From Morchella semilibera (Eukaryota > Ascomycota > Pezizomycetes > Pezizales > Morchellaceae): a DNA stretch of 64,000 nucleotides. Below the pieces are notes generated by a model. It saw only the letters and a list, made by a program, of their open reading frames with translations, searched no databases and had not been told where the DNA came from. Every line of letters begins with the position of its first letter. Within the stretch, counting starts at the first letter, position 1. Below are positions 11,641 to 22,363 of the stretch, in pieces. A program made the translations under genes and the position numbers. The stretch is from the NCBI GenBank assembly GCA_009192285.1, contig WBVU01000005.1:62001-126000 (forward strand), written 5' to 3'.

Positions 11641-12873
11641 TATGGAGGGTAGGTGTGTAAACTTCAGCATTTGCAGCCAATCAGTCTATAGAAATTGGGA
11701 GGTCTACTCCCATAATTGCACTAGTGCCTAGCCTAACGGTACAAAAAAGATTCCTCTGAGGTTTACACACCCACCCCCTATGCCTTCTCGCGCCATACGT
11801 GTTGTCGTTGACTGGGGATGAAAGAAAATTAGGAGTGAAAGATAACACAGCCAAGCTCCTCTTCATTGACTCAAAGTCCTACCCCCGCTATGACCCAGTT
11901 TGATCAACTGCAACTTTGTGTATCTTGGGGCAGTTTCATGATTGATGCCACCACAGAACTATGCTCGATGAGTGCATTATGCAACACCAATTCGCACTCA
12001 TCCGTGGGGACCGGCGATTTGACAACATTTACGAGCGACCATCCTACTCTAGAGGGTCGAACTCGAGCGTCCCAGACCCCTCTGGGGCCGCCGTCCCCGA
12101 GATATAGATGGTTTTCCTAGCCACTCGAACCGCACCCCCCCCCACCCTCCCCGGGGCAACCCCCCTCAATCCAATATTTCGTTCTAATCAGCTTCCATAT
12201 CGCCAACTCCAATCAATCAGTATCAACAGTTTGAGCGAGGGCGGTGTTCTATTTGCTAGGGAACCTGTATTGTTTAGATTATTCGCAGCTTGCCTTTTTG
12301 AGCTAACACTACTCGCAACATCATAGCGCTTCTAAACCCAGCTGCTATGCATGCAATACAAAAATGTAGTATTAGTTGTGTTCAGAAATCTTAAGCAGGC
12401 AGTTAAAAGCTATTTTTGATTGGCTCTAGGGTCATTCCCAATCATCTAGCTCAGTCCGTGCGCGTGCGCGGTCCAGGCTGTGAATTTGACGTGCGCATGA
12501 TTTGCGTAACCCGGCCATAGGAAATACGCAATGCCTTACCCCGCACCCTTTGTATCACATAGTAATGCTGATCGAGGATCTTTCCCAGGGTGCCCACATG
12601 CCTTACCAAGCGAGTCCACCGAGTGTGGGGTCGATCCTTTCGCGCGCAAAGAATGGCCGCAAAAGCTACAGAAGGGGTATTTGGTGCTGCGCTTGGTGGG
12701 TGGTGGACTCGCTGCTCAGGGAAGGAGAGTATTTACAGCAAGACCAGTGATTGTATATATGTCACGGATAATCCGCTTGAAAAGCATAACACATCCCACA
12801 ATACCATACTCAAATTCAAACCATCCCACAATATCACACTCAAATCCAAAATCCCCTATCGATTCCACTCAAC
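11641..12873. other. gene-free stretch
   Basis: No credible gene. An 11-bp inverted pair gcgagtccacc / ggtggactcgc lies near 12610 and 12702. A direct phrase (catcccacaatatcacactc-like) occurs twice near 12790-12850, just before the next ORF. Confidence 0.5.
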
Positions 12874-13221
12874 ATGTCAGCCCCCCCCATCAAAGAGGGA
12901 ATTTATACCATTACCCACTACCCTGCTGGCGACCTTCACGTAGTCAATAAGAATGTTGTGGCTAAGAAGGACGTGGACACCAAGTGGCGCATCGGACGCC
13001 CCAAAGACTCTGACCTAGGATCCTACCAATACGCGATCATCCTTGACACTAAGTTCTGGCCAGAACAATGTATGAGCCTGAATACCGAACCCGGGCCCGA
13101 CGAGAACAATATTGAGATTAGAACCCTTTTGCTCCCGGGGTCATCTGGGCCAGATTTGTGGACCTTTGAGGATTTGACTATAGGGTTTGTACTGTCTCTC
13201 AATAGAGTCCTTTATAGCTAG
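12874..13221 (+). CDS. small hypothetical protein, possibly beta-trefoil-like
   Basis: A 115-aa open frame from ATG in good context (caacatgtc) to TAG. It has no signal peptide or membrane helix. The pattern G-x-Y-x-I near the start (KEGIYTITHYPAG), then KWRIG, YQYAIILD and LWTFEDL, resembles small fungal beta-trefoil proteins such as protease inhibitors and ricin-like lectins. That reading is a guess from spacing and not a family match. The upstream AT-rich stretch with short repeated phrases could be a promoter. It lies just before the LINE insertion at 13264, whose target site is about 45 bp past the stop, so the original 3' flank resumes at 20765. Gene status is moderate. Confidence 0.4.
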   Translation: MSAPPIKEGIYTITHYPAGDLHVVNKNVVAKKDVDTKWRIGRPKDSDLGSYQYAIILDTKFWPEQCMSLNTEPGPDENNIEIRTLLLPGSSGPDLWTFEDLTIGFVLSLNRVLYS

Positions 13222-13282
13222 TTAAGTGGAGAGTCTAGCCGTTTTCGGCACAGACCCGACTTTAAAAGACTCTAATTCCTGA

Positions 13283-13817
13283 GGAAATGGCATATAAAAT
13301 TAGGTGGCTATGTGACGCGGCGAGGACACAGGAGATGAGGGTGAGATTAGAGTGGGTAAAAGCGCATGAAGGAGTGCTAGGAAATATAGAAGCAGACAGA
13401 GTGGCCAAAGCGACGGTTGGGAAAGGGCCTATCGATAAAGATGCATTTATATCGTTCGCATATCTGCAACGAGAATCGAGAGAGACTACTATTCGGGAAT
13501 GGGAGGAAGAGTGGAAACAAAGAAGAAATGAGAAGAAGGCATTGCTGGGACCTCATCAACGGCACGAAATTCAGTTTAAAGCCACAGATAGAGCGAATCG
13601 AGTTCTGATCTCCAGATTACGGACTGGGCATATAAAATGCAACGCATATATGCACCGAATCGGTAAAAGACAGTCGGCCGAGTGCGAATGCGGTGCAGAG
13701 AAGCAGGACGTTGAACATATTCTTACAACATGCCCCTATACCGAATCGAGTCGATGTCAAGAAAGGGAGATGACAAGAATAAGGGCGTTGCTATGGACAA
13801 AACAAGGGATAGAGAAG
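13283..13817 (+). mobile_element. 5'-truncated Tad/I-like LINE, left piece
   Basis: The coding part is the end of a LINE ORF2. The RNase H motif (LEWVKAHEG, then GNIEADRVAKA) is followed by the characteristic RTGHIKCNAYMHRIG and a C-x-C-x-8-H zinc-like motif (CECGAEKQDVEHIL). Upstream domains (reverse transcriptase, endonuclease) are absent, as in a 5'-truncated copy. The insertion is marked by a 19-bp target duplication, aaaagactctaattcctga, at 13264-13282 and again at 20746-20764. The LINE is interrupted at 13817 by the Gypsy element and resumes at 20471. Within this piece the frame is open. Confidence 0.88.
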
Positions 13818-14300
13818 TCTAACGGGGTGGGGTCGGGTTCAGGTACGAGGCGGAATAGACTTCAGGGACAGAGACAGGACAGGGTCGGCTCAGGATATAC
13901 ACAAGGCAAGACAGGTTCGGGTTCGGGTTCAGGTTCGGGTTCAGGGATGAGGTGGAGACAGGAGGGCCGAAGCCAAAGTAATATATTGCTAACAGAAAGA
14001 AGACGTTGCCTAGAGAGGCGGAAACATAGGAAAGAACACATTCTATATATACAACTATCCCCCCGCACCGATGACTCATCCCATAGAATCCCATAGAAAC
14101 TCCTACATTCTCGTATCACCCATACTATTCCCAATAGCTCCAGTTCTATCCCGTTACTCCAAACCTCCTAGCGCTACATTCTAATTCCCGAGGCTCCTTC
14201 CAATCCTTCCATCCTACCCGACATCCACCGATACTGATCCCAACCCGTTCGAAGAGCAGGCTTGGCGCGGGGCGAGATGCAGGAGGCGGAAGCCGTGATA
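13818..14300 (-). repeat. 3' LTR of the Gypsy fossil
   Basis: It matches 19420-20465 at both ends, including ctaacggggtggggtcgggt and gatgcaggaggcgga. It contains tandem ttcggg/ttcagg hexamers. It is shorter than its partner. The termini read TATCAC...GTTAGA in element orientation, not the common TG...CA. Confidence 0.85.
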
Positions 14301-17297
14301 TGTTGCCCTCCTCATTGGTTTCAGGCTCCCCGGTACGAGAGAAACTCCGTCAGGTCTCGGTCTTGGGTGGATAGCTGTATGAAATCGGATCAACAAGCGG
14401 GAAACTTGGTAAGATCTCAGCGTAACCTCCCCAGGTTTGGTGCCGTCGTAGCCCTTCCACTTAACTAAATACTGCAGACGGGAGTAGCGAAGGCGAGAAT
14501 CTAGAAGTTCATCAACTTCCCATTCTTCATCACCCTCGACAATCACCGGAGGTGCCGGAGGAGGAACGTGTCCTGGGAGAGGATCTGTAGCACAGGGCTT
14601 GAGCTTCGAAACATGAAAAACAGAATATATCTTTATCGTAGAGGGCAGATCAAGTTCGTAAGCGTAAGGACTAATAACCGACTTAATCTTAAATCGACCG
14701 ATACGTCTCCAATCGAGCCTTCGGGAGGGCCTAGTAGTCTGAATATTTTTGGCATTAAGCCATACCTCATCGCCCACCCTATACATAGGAGCAGGAACTC
14801 GGCGGGTATTAGCATTAGTCTCCTGTCGATCCTGGGCGTAGCGTATCTCGGCTGGCAGCTGATCGTGGATTTCGGCCATCTTCTGAACAAGGGCATTCGT
14901 ATCCTGAGGAAGGCTCGTGAGCGGAGACAATGTTAGGTTCTCCGTAAATCGTGGATCAAAACCATAGTTAGCCATAAAAGGAGAGACCTGAGTCGTTTCC
15001 GAAGCATGATTATTAGAGGCAAACTCGGCGAGCGGTAACCAATCCACCCAGTCATCCTGTTGATAGGACACATAGCTCCTCAAATACTGCTCCATTACCG
15101 CATTAATTCGTTCTGTCTGGCCATCGGTTTCGGGGTGGAAGGCAGAGGATAAGGCCACATTAACCTTCAGTGCCTTGCAGAGAGATTTCCAAAATTGAGA
15201 TGTAAACTGAGTACCTCGATCGGAGACAATACTAGTTGGAAGACCATGGAGTTTCCAAACGTGATCAATAAACAATCGTGCAAGATCTTCGGAACCAGTT
15301 GTAATATTGCAGGCAATATAGTGTCTCATTTTCGATAGACGATCAACTACCACGAGAATCGCATCTCTCCCTTTACTTTCCGGTAATCCCGTAACGAAAT
15401 CCATAGAAATATGTGTCCAAGGTCTCTGGGTGATCGGAAGAGGACGAAGCACTCCATAAGGGGCGTGGCGAGCCGTCTTACTACGACTGCAGGTATGACA
15501 ATTCCTAATATAGCGGTCCACTGTATTGCGCATCCCTGGCCAATTGTAGGAGCGGGCGAGAAGCTGAAAGGTTTTAGCTTTCCCGGGATGGCCTGCAGAG
15601 GGAGCATCATGGTGTTCTTTCAACAGGTGCAATTGCAACGGCGCATCGTTTAGAACAAAAAGTTTCCCGCGATAGGTTAGGAGACCTTTCCTGGTTGAAC
15701 ATTCCGCTAGAGTAATTTCTCGGGAGTGTCTAACGCCATCTCGGAGGAGTCCTAAGATTTTATTTGGGTATGGGTCAGTGACATAAGCCTGTTCAAAAAG
15801 TTTTTCTAGGGGTGACTGTCCTCGGACAGCCGGAATGGCTGCCAACAAACCCAAATTATGGGACTTCAACACTGTCTGACTTTGCTGCGTCAGGCGTTCA
15901 TCCCCCTCTTTAGGCAGATCTCCTGATCTCCTAGTCAATGCATCTGGTTTTCCCCCTTGCTTTCCTGGCCGATATTTAATCACATAATTAAACCGCGACA
16001 GGAATTCTGACCAGCGTGCCTGTCGGCGATTCAAGTCTCTCTTGGTCATAAAATACTCCAAATTCCGATGATCGCTCAGGACTTCAATAGGTTCGGCTAC
16101 ACCCATAAGTTCAGCTCTCCATTCTTCGAAACACTTAATGATTGCCAGCAGCTCTTTATCATAAATCTCGTAGTTGCATTCGGCAGGCGAATGAGTTCCG
16201 GAGAAGAAGGCAACAGGATGAAGAATATTCTCATCGCTGTACTGAGAAAGAGTACCACCGGAGACATAATCGGAAGCATCTGATTCCACGATAGCTTTAC
16301 AATCGAAATCAAAATGACGAAGAATCGGGGCCGTAGTAAACGCAGTTTTTAGTCCTTCAAACGCCGCTTCACAATCCGAAGACCATATAAATGGCACACT
16401 CCCTTTAGTAAGCGTCGTAAGAGGCCGAACAATACCAGAATAATTTTTAATAAAGCGCCGATAAAAATTTGCCCAGCCGTTAAAAACCTGTATATCCCGA
16501 ACATTTAGAGGACGAGCCCACTTAATAATGGTCTCAATCTTCTTGGGGTCGAGCTTCAAGCCTTCGGTAGTAACAATCATACCCAGGTACTTCACTTCCT
16601 TAACCTGGAACTCGCACTTCTCAGGGGAGCAGTAAAGATCGGCATCGGTAAGGGCTTGCAGAACTTGATTAACATGATCGCGGTGAGATTCCAGATCCTC
16701 ACTATAAATAAGGATATCGGCCAGGTAGGCAGTACAAAAGCGATCCAGGAAGGGGCGAAGAGTATCGTTAATAAGATGCTGGAAAACGGCGGGAGCATTG
16801 GTCAATCCGAAGGGCATCACCCTATACTGGAAATGGCCCACTCTGGTACGGAACGCGGTTTTCCACTCATCTCCAGCTGCCACCCGGACCAGGTTATAGG
16901 CATTTTTCAGATCCAACTTGGTGTACCATTTAGCCTTGCAGAGTTGATTAAACGTTTCCTTGGGCAGCGGCAGGGGATAGCGATTCTTAACAGTAATCGC
17001 ATTCAGGCTTCGATAATCCACGCAAAACCGAAGTCCGCCACCAGGCTTCTTCACGAACAACACGGGAGATCCGGCGGGGGAGGAGCTAGACTCAATAAAA
17101 CCCTTCTTTAGCATATCATCGATGTATTCGATCAATGCAGCCAGTTCATCTCGAGACATGCTATATAAAGGACCGAAGGGGGGTTCCTTTCCCTCATGAA
17201 GATTAATCCGGATATCATAGGGACGATGAGGGGGCAGCTTCTGGGGGCCTTCTTTTCCAAACCGTTGCCAGAAGTGGTGATGTTCGGGGGGAACCAA
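14214..17297 (-). CDS. Gypsy Pol: RT, RNase H, integrase, chromodomain
   Basis: A long open region whose tail runs into the LTR. Recognisable parts in order: the reverse transcriptase entry motif (GFIESSSSPAGSPVLFVKK), the RT palm (FCVDYRSLN), the catalytic YLADILIYS region in place of the usual Y-x-DD, RNase H (DASDYVSGGTLSQY), the integrase zinc-binding segment (H-H-C-C), the integrase core (MDFVTGLPES, DRGTQFTS, FHPETDGQTER) and a C-terminal chromodomain (YLVKWKGYD). It serves copying and insertion of the element; the chromodomain is known to steer integration to heterochromatin. Part of the fossil. Confidence 0.9.
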   Translation of the reverse strand: MVPPEHHHFWQRFGKEGPQKLPPHRPYDIRINLHEGKEPPFGPLYSMSRDELAALIEYIDDMLKKGFIESSSSPAGSPVLFVKKPGGGLRFCVDYRSLNAITVKNRYPLPLPKETFNQLCKAKWYTKLDLKNAYNLVRVAAGDEWKTAFRTRVGHFQYRVMPFGLTNAPAVFQHLINDTLRPFLDRFCTAYLADILIYSEDLESHRDHVNQVLQALTDADLYCSPEKCEFQVKEVKYLGMIVTTEGLKLDPKKIETIIKWARPLNVRDIQVFNGWANFYRRFIKNYSGIVRPLTTLTKGSVPFIWSSDCEAAFEGLKTAFTTAPILRHFDFDCKAIVESDASDYVSGGTLSQYSDENILHPVAFFSGTHSPAECNYEIYDKELLAIIKCFEEWRAELMGVAEPIEVLSDHRNLEYFMTKRDLNRRQARWSEFLSRFNYVIKYRPGKQGGKPDALTRRSGDLPKEGDERLTQQSQTVLKSHNLGLLAAIPAVRGQSPLEKLFEQAYVTDPYPNKILGLLRDGVRHSREITLAECSTRKGLLTYRGKLFVLNDAPLQLHLLKEHHDAPSAGHPGKAKTFQLLARSYNWPGMRNTVDRYIRNCHTCSRSKTARHAPYGVLRPLPITQRPWTHISMDFVTGLPESKGRDAILVVVDRLSKMRHYIACNITTGSEDLARLFIDHVWKLHGLPTSIVSDRGTQFTSQFWKSLCKALKVNVALSSAFHPETDGQTERINAVMEQYLRSYVSYQQDDWVDWLPLAEFASNNHASETTQVSPFMANYGFDPRFTENLTLSPLTSLPQDTNALVQKMAEIHDQLPAEIRYAQDRQETNANTRRVPAPMYRVGDEVWLNAKNIQTTRPSRRLDWRRIGRFKIKSVISPYAYELDLPSTIKIYSVFHVSKLKPCATDPLPGHVPPPAPPVIVEGDEEWEVDELLDSRLRYSRLQYLVKWKGYDGTKPGEVTLRSYQVSRLLIRFHTAIHPRPRPDGVSLVPGSLKPMRRATYHGFRLLHLAPRQACSSNGLGSVSVDVG

Positions 17298-17456
17298 GGT
17301 AGCAATTTCCGGGGGTATCGACTCCGTAGAACCACCAAGGAACAGGGCATAGACAGTCGATCCCTGAGTGGTCTCGGCAAAGGTAACAGCACTGACGATC
17401 TCAAAGTCGTGATGAGCAGGAAGCGGTGAGGTAATTCCCTTAACATAAACAGAAAC

Positions 17457-17900
17457 TTAATCGTCATTGCAACGTTGAAGACAGCGAGGGGACCCAAAGG
17501 TTAACGAATTATCGGCAAAATTAATAGCAACATTATGTCGGCGCAGCCAGGGAATTCCTAGCACCAACGGATAATGTCCTAAGCGGGTAACATAGGCGGA
17601 GATTTTTTCCATATGACCTTGAATACGAAGCGAGAAATGAGCAATGTGGGTAATGCTACCAGAGGAGATTTCTCTTCCATCGATAACATGAAGGGCGCGA
17701 GGATTAGGTAGAGCAGTAGTGGGGATTTCCTTGTGGCGTACAAATAATTCATCAATGAATGCAAATCCAGAAGCCCCGGTGTCAACAAGTGAGTAGGTCT
17801 TAACAGTTTTATTTTGATCGGATACGATACATGAAACAACAAGGTGATCATTATCCGAAACCTTCTCACCAGGGACACCAGAAGCAGCAGAAGCAGACAA
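17457..17900 (-). CDS. Gypsy protease region
   Basis: Retropepsin-like segment with the active-site pattern [12 protein letters not shown] and the later [12 protein letters not shown] flap/beta pattern typical of Gypsy aspartic proteases. It lies between gag and pol of the same fossil. Confidence 0.85.
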   Translation of the reverse strand: MSASAASGVPGEKVSDNDHLVVSCIVSDQNKTVKTYSLVDTGASGFAFIDELFVRHKEIPTTALPNPRALHVIDGREISSGSITHIAHFSLRIQGHMEKISAYVTRLGHYPLVLGIPWLRRHNVAINFADNSLTFGSPRCLQRCNDD

Positions 17901-17929
17901 AGAAAGAGGAGGGACCAGGCCTAAGCCAC

Positions 17930-19414
17930 CTAAGACAGGTCCTCGTGAAAACCCGACTGATCCGGGGCAGTCACCGACATCGAACCAGGAGAACCCAAAC
18001 CCAAAGATCCAGAGCCAGAAGAAGAAGAAGCACCAAAAGGAAACCCAAAAACATAACCAGGAGAAGAAACAGGACGAGAGGCTTGATTAACAACAGGAGG
18101 CGCGCCGGCCCCAGACATAACAGGAGGTGCACCGACCTCAGAAGTAGCAGCAATACGAGCGGGACGAGCAACAGGACGAGCAGGACATTCAGCAGCAAAA
18201 TGCCCAGGACCTCCACAATACATGCAGAGTCCTTGGGCGGCACGTCAGGCACGCTCGGCAGGAGTAATAGGGCCCCGGCGTTGGGGGCGGCGGACACCAG
18301 ACAGATCCATTGGCACCGCACCACCGGGAGAGTAAGAGGGGTGAGAAGCGGGAGCAGCAGAACTAGGAGCGGAAACAGGAACGCGAGCAGGGATAGAGGG
18401 AGCAAAAGATTGACGGGCGGCAAAGGGAGAGGGGCGATCCCTAGCACGAGCATCCCGGAGCCTATTGTCCAATTTTTGGAGTAACAGAACATATTCAGAG
18501 GTGGCGGCAGGGACATCGTGATGGATCATAGCGGAACGGAGCTCGCGGGAGAGGCCTTGAGTGAGTGCGTGTTTTTTAGCCTCATCGTTCCATCTGACCT
18601 CAGCAGCCAAGCGTTGAAACTCGGCGAAATAGGTAGAGAAGTCCCGGCCGCCTTGGGTAAGACGTTCGAGTTCTCGTTCAGCAGTGGCAATACGGTCTGG
18701 GTCTCCAAAGGCGGTTTCCAGAATGGTAATCAAGGCTTCAATATCTTCCAAGTCAATGCGTCCTCCAACAACGAGGGGCATTACCTGGGCAAGGGCACGA
18801 CCAGAGAGAAGATTAATAGCGTAGGCAAGGCGGGCTTGGGCAGCGGGAAAACGATCATGGTTGGCGAGCATCTTGAGGCGAAGTTGAGTAACAAAGGGGC
18901 GAAGCTCCTCCCTCTTCCCATCAAACTTAGGTGGGTCGGGGACCTTCTCGGAACGAGGGGTGGCAGGAGCCGCAGGGGGAACCGCAGGAGGGGCGACGGG
19001 AGGAGCAGCAAGCGGAGCCACCGATGGAGGAACCGCTGGAGGAGGAGGAGTCTCAAAGTGGACTTGACGAACGGGGGGAGCCATTGGGGGAACGGGTTGT
19101 GCCGTAAGCAAGGCATTCAACTGGCGGGTCTCTGCCAGCTGTCGTTCCAGGTCAGCCACCTGTTGTTCGAGTTCAGGAATAGCAGCGGTTTGATTCTCCG
19201 CAGCTTGGCAGGCGGCTGTCATATGGGCTAGATCGGTTCGAGCTTGATTTCTTTCCTCCAGGACTCGGTCCCGGATTTGTGAGATCGCGGTCAGATTGCG
19301 ATGTAGTGCAATAGGGTCAACATTAAACTGTCGCTGAAACTCAGTAAGAGCAGCGGGGAACACCCAGGCTTCTTGGGCGGACATAATGTATATCGGGAGC
19401 CGAAGGCGAGGCAA
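17930..19414 (-). CDS. Gypsy Gag region
   Basis: The likely initiator is MSAQEAW near 19384. A coiled-coil N-terminal part (about residues 25-85) is followed by a Pro/Ala-rich linker. A retrotransposon Gag core follows ([20 protein letters not shown], then [12 protein letters not shown]). Downstream, a zinc-knuckle-like [12 protein letters not shown] occurs in the gag-to-protease stretch. These are the marks of Ty3/Gypsy Gag (structural, nucleic-acid binding). Part of the fossil. Confidence 0.82.
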
Positions 19415-19419
19415 CGTAG

Positions 19420-20465
19420 TCTAACGGGGTGGGGTCGGGTTCAGGGACGAGGCGGAATAGACTTCAGGGACAGAGACAGGACAGGGTCGGCTCAGGATAT
19501 ACCCAAGGCAAGACAGGTTCGGGTTCGGGTTCAGGTTCGGGTTCAGGTATCACGGCGTACCACGGGCTTCGCGGAGGAGGAGGATATCGGAGTATAGGTC
19601 TTCGGGTGTAAGGGTTTCTTTTGGGTCTTGGAGTTTCTATGGGTTTCCGTTATACGGTGTGATGAGTCATGATTGTACAGGGATTAGGAGGGGTATATAT
19701 ATGTTGCTACGGATCTTCCCTTTGTTCTTTTCTTTCTCTTTTCTTTCCTTACGTGTTCTTCCTGTTATCAATCTACGGTTAGTTTCGTCTCGTCTCTTTC
19801 TTTAGTTCTGAAAATATTCGATCATACCATAGTCTCGCCAAGACGCCTCTTGGGTCTTCCTAAGTACGTCGTCTCGTCTTAGTTTCTGCTCGTCTCAGTT
19901 CGCTTTGCCTCACTCATAGTCATGACCGTAGTACGTATCGTCTACTGGTATCTTCGTCTCCACGTTTTCGTCAGAGAGGCATCTGGAACCCTCTGCCCAC
20001 CATCGCTTCTCGTTGTTCCCTCGTCCTTGTATTCGTCCTCGGTCTCTGTCTCTGCTCGGTTGTGTACTCGGCCCTATTGTCTGTTGTCTTTCGGTGTTGC
20101 TCCGTACATCAGGGAATGAGGTGGAAACAGGAGGGCCGAAGCCAAAGTATTATTGCTAACAGAAAGAAGACGTTAGCCCTTAGAGAGGCAAAACATAGGA
20201 AAGAACACATTCTATATTACCAACTATCCCCCCGCACCGATGACTTATCCCATGAATCCATAGGAAACTCCTAATTCTGTTCACATACTATTCCCAATAG
20301 CTCCAGTTTATCTCCGTTACTTCCAATCCCTCCTAGCGCTTACTTCTATTCCCGAGATCCTTCCTAATCCTCCATCCTACTTCCGACATCCACCGATACT
20401 ATCCAACAACCCTGTTCCGAAGACGCCTTGGCGGGGGGCGAGATGCAGGAGGCGGAGCCGTGATA
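19420..20465 (-). repeat. 5' LTR of the Gypsy fossil
   Basis: It pairs with 13818-14300. It is about 1,046 bp, with the same outer ends and the ttcggg/ttcagg hexamer block near 19515-19545. A TATA-like stretch (ggtatatatatg) near 19692 could belong to its promoter on either strand. The primer-binding site just inside the LTR is not obvious. Confidence 0.85.
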
Positions 20466-20470
20466 AGAAG

Positions 20471-20745
20471 GCAAGCAGTATATGGAAACAATGGAGAGGA
20501 TATTGGGCGGAAAGAGGGGAGAGAAGTGAGGAAGAAGTGTCAGAGGAAAATGAATTGAGACAAGGTTGGGGAGATTTAGAGAGAGAGTAATTGGAGGATT
20601 TTATTGGAATGAGTGTTGCGTGTGTTTTGTTTTCTTTCCTTTGTTGAGTCTGGCGGTGGAAGGAGGGAAGTTCCGGGGATAAAATAGTGCGATATCATCA
20701 TAGCCTTATAGGCTGGATATGATTACTGATGTAAACAAAAAAAAA
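20471..20745 (+). mobile_element. LINE right piece with 3' hairpin and poly-A tail
   Basis: It continues the LINE frame after the Gypsy insertion (KASSIWKQWRGYWAERGE, ending DLERE then stop at about 20590). The 3' UTR ends with agccttataggct, a short stem-loop, then gtaaac and a poly-A run, directly followed by the second copy of the 19-bp target duplication. The same 3' end occurs in two other LINE copies in this window (41290-41880 and 58298-58384). Confidence 0.88.
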
Positions 20746-20764
20746 AAAAGACTCTAATTCCTGA

Positions 20765-22363
20765 TTGCCGCCTTGGTATAGGCACTAACGATACCAGAAT
20801 GCCCCCGGCAACTTACACTGCCCGTATTCAGAACGTTGCTAGACCTGGGCTCGCGGCTGGTATCGGGAAGATACTTATAGAACCCCCCAACGTCGAAGGT
20901 GTCGAGAGTAAGCCTGGGGAAGGAAATCAGACATGGATTTTTACATATCAGGGCAGCGACTAATTCGCGGTGCACGTTATGCTATCCGGTTATCGCAGGA
21001 CATGAATGGTTCGGGTCAGAACGTTGGTTATTGATTGCGATGGATGGCCTTTGTTTTGCGAGTGGGGAGGGGGGCGGGGATCAGTGTTTATTACTTTTGT
21101 TTTTTATTTTTCTCTTTTTTGTTGGTCCATTGGTACGGATAAGTTATGTAGTTTGCATCAATGAAAGTCGTTTCTCCCCCTCGATTATACTGGATGTGTG
21201 TGAATGTAAATGCGATTAATGAATCAACAAGAAAAACGAAAATGTGTGCGCGGATGTGAATAAGAACCTGAAAATTCAAAGCAGAGGCCCAATTTTGCGC
21301 AGTTTTTACTAGTAGCGAATTGGAGATTGTTACCATTAAAAGTCATTGTCAAGTTCCTCTTACCTGACCCGAGTAGGTACTCCCCGTCACCCCCGACACT
21401 CCGCGATCGGTCACAACCTTCCACACTGAGTCGCAACTGGACCCAACCGGCACTCCGCAACCTAGCCCGGGTTTGTGTTCTGTAAAAAACAAGTTCAAAT
21501 CTTACTGTAGCATTAACTCTTAGTCTGCCAGTAAAGTGCTTGAAGAATCAACAGATCCCGTTATCAAATAATAGATCTTGCATATAAACCTAACCCCCCG
21601 GGGGTCACCACTGACAGGGCTAGGGATATGCTTGCAGGCGACATTCTCAATGGTGATTCTTTACGAAGAAGTGTAGATATGTTTCTGTGGTCAACGTACA
21701 CGGCGCCAGGTCCCAGGAGAAACGAATTGGAGTGGACTGGATAACTCTCTGCCCATTAAACTAGAAATCATTTTCAATTACCACATCCTAGATACCGAAG
21801 CGAATATAAGAGATAAAGTTGAATGGTAATGTGAATTAACGCATCGATGTAAGAGAGGAAAGCAAGGGGTTTTCCGAGCAGCGCAAAGCTCATTAACCAT
21901 ACGAGACACAGACCATGTGAGACCCTGGAGTACATATCCAGCCATTCCCAATAGCTTCTGCTACATATCCCCTTCCAATTCGCGTTGGCATTAACTTGCG
22001 ACTCTATCTCGACCCGTATTATCATCTCTTTGACTTCTACCTCATCCGCAGTTTGCTCGGCTCTTCTCCTTGACTTTAGACTACCCCTCGCCGTCGACGC
22101 CGCTGGTGTCGGCTCTTGAAACTCCCTATTGTGATCCACCACCACCTCCGGCGCATCACTACCCAGCACCATGTCCTCCGGAGGCGTCTGAGATAACCAT
22201 GCGTCGCGATCTGGACTAACTGAGCCCCATCCGCCCGGTATATCTTTCGCCAGCCCCGCATCCTCGGGCGGAATCCCCAACGCCGCCGTATCTTGGCTGA
22301 AGGAACTCCACAACTACACCAGCTCCATTCTCCCTGTCATCGGTATGGTCATCAACCTCGACT
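20765..22363. other. gene-free stretch
   Basis: 20765 onward is the host flank that the LINE insertion displaced. An open frame at 21774-22313 (minus, 179 aa) has a Pro/Glu-rich front and a hydrophobic tail. It may be degraded continuation of the HNH pseudogene upstream or chance; I cannot support a function. Confidence 0.4.

Larger units (their letters stand above)
13818..20465 (-). mobile_element. Ty3/Gypsy chromovirus LTR retrotransposon (fossil)
   Basis: A 6.65-kb element lies on the minus strand inside the LINE, flanked by the 5-bp duplication AGAAG (13813-13817 and 20466-20470). Order from its 5' end: LTR, gag, protease, reverse transcriptase/RNase H, integrase, chromodomain, LTR. This order and the chromodomain assign it to the chromovirus lineage of Ty3/Gypsy. 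Long parts are still open, and it looks nearly whole with a few breaks. The two LTRs differ visibly, including in length, so the insertion is not recent but younger than the LINE it splits. Confidence 0.92.

Noticed and set aside
16656-17111. Plus-strand open frame opposite Gypsy pol
   Set aside because: Antisense shadow of the reverse-transcriptase region.
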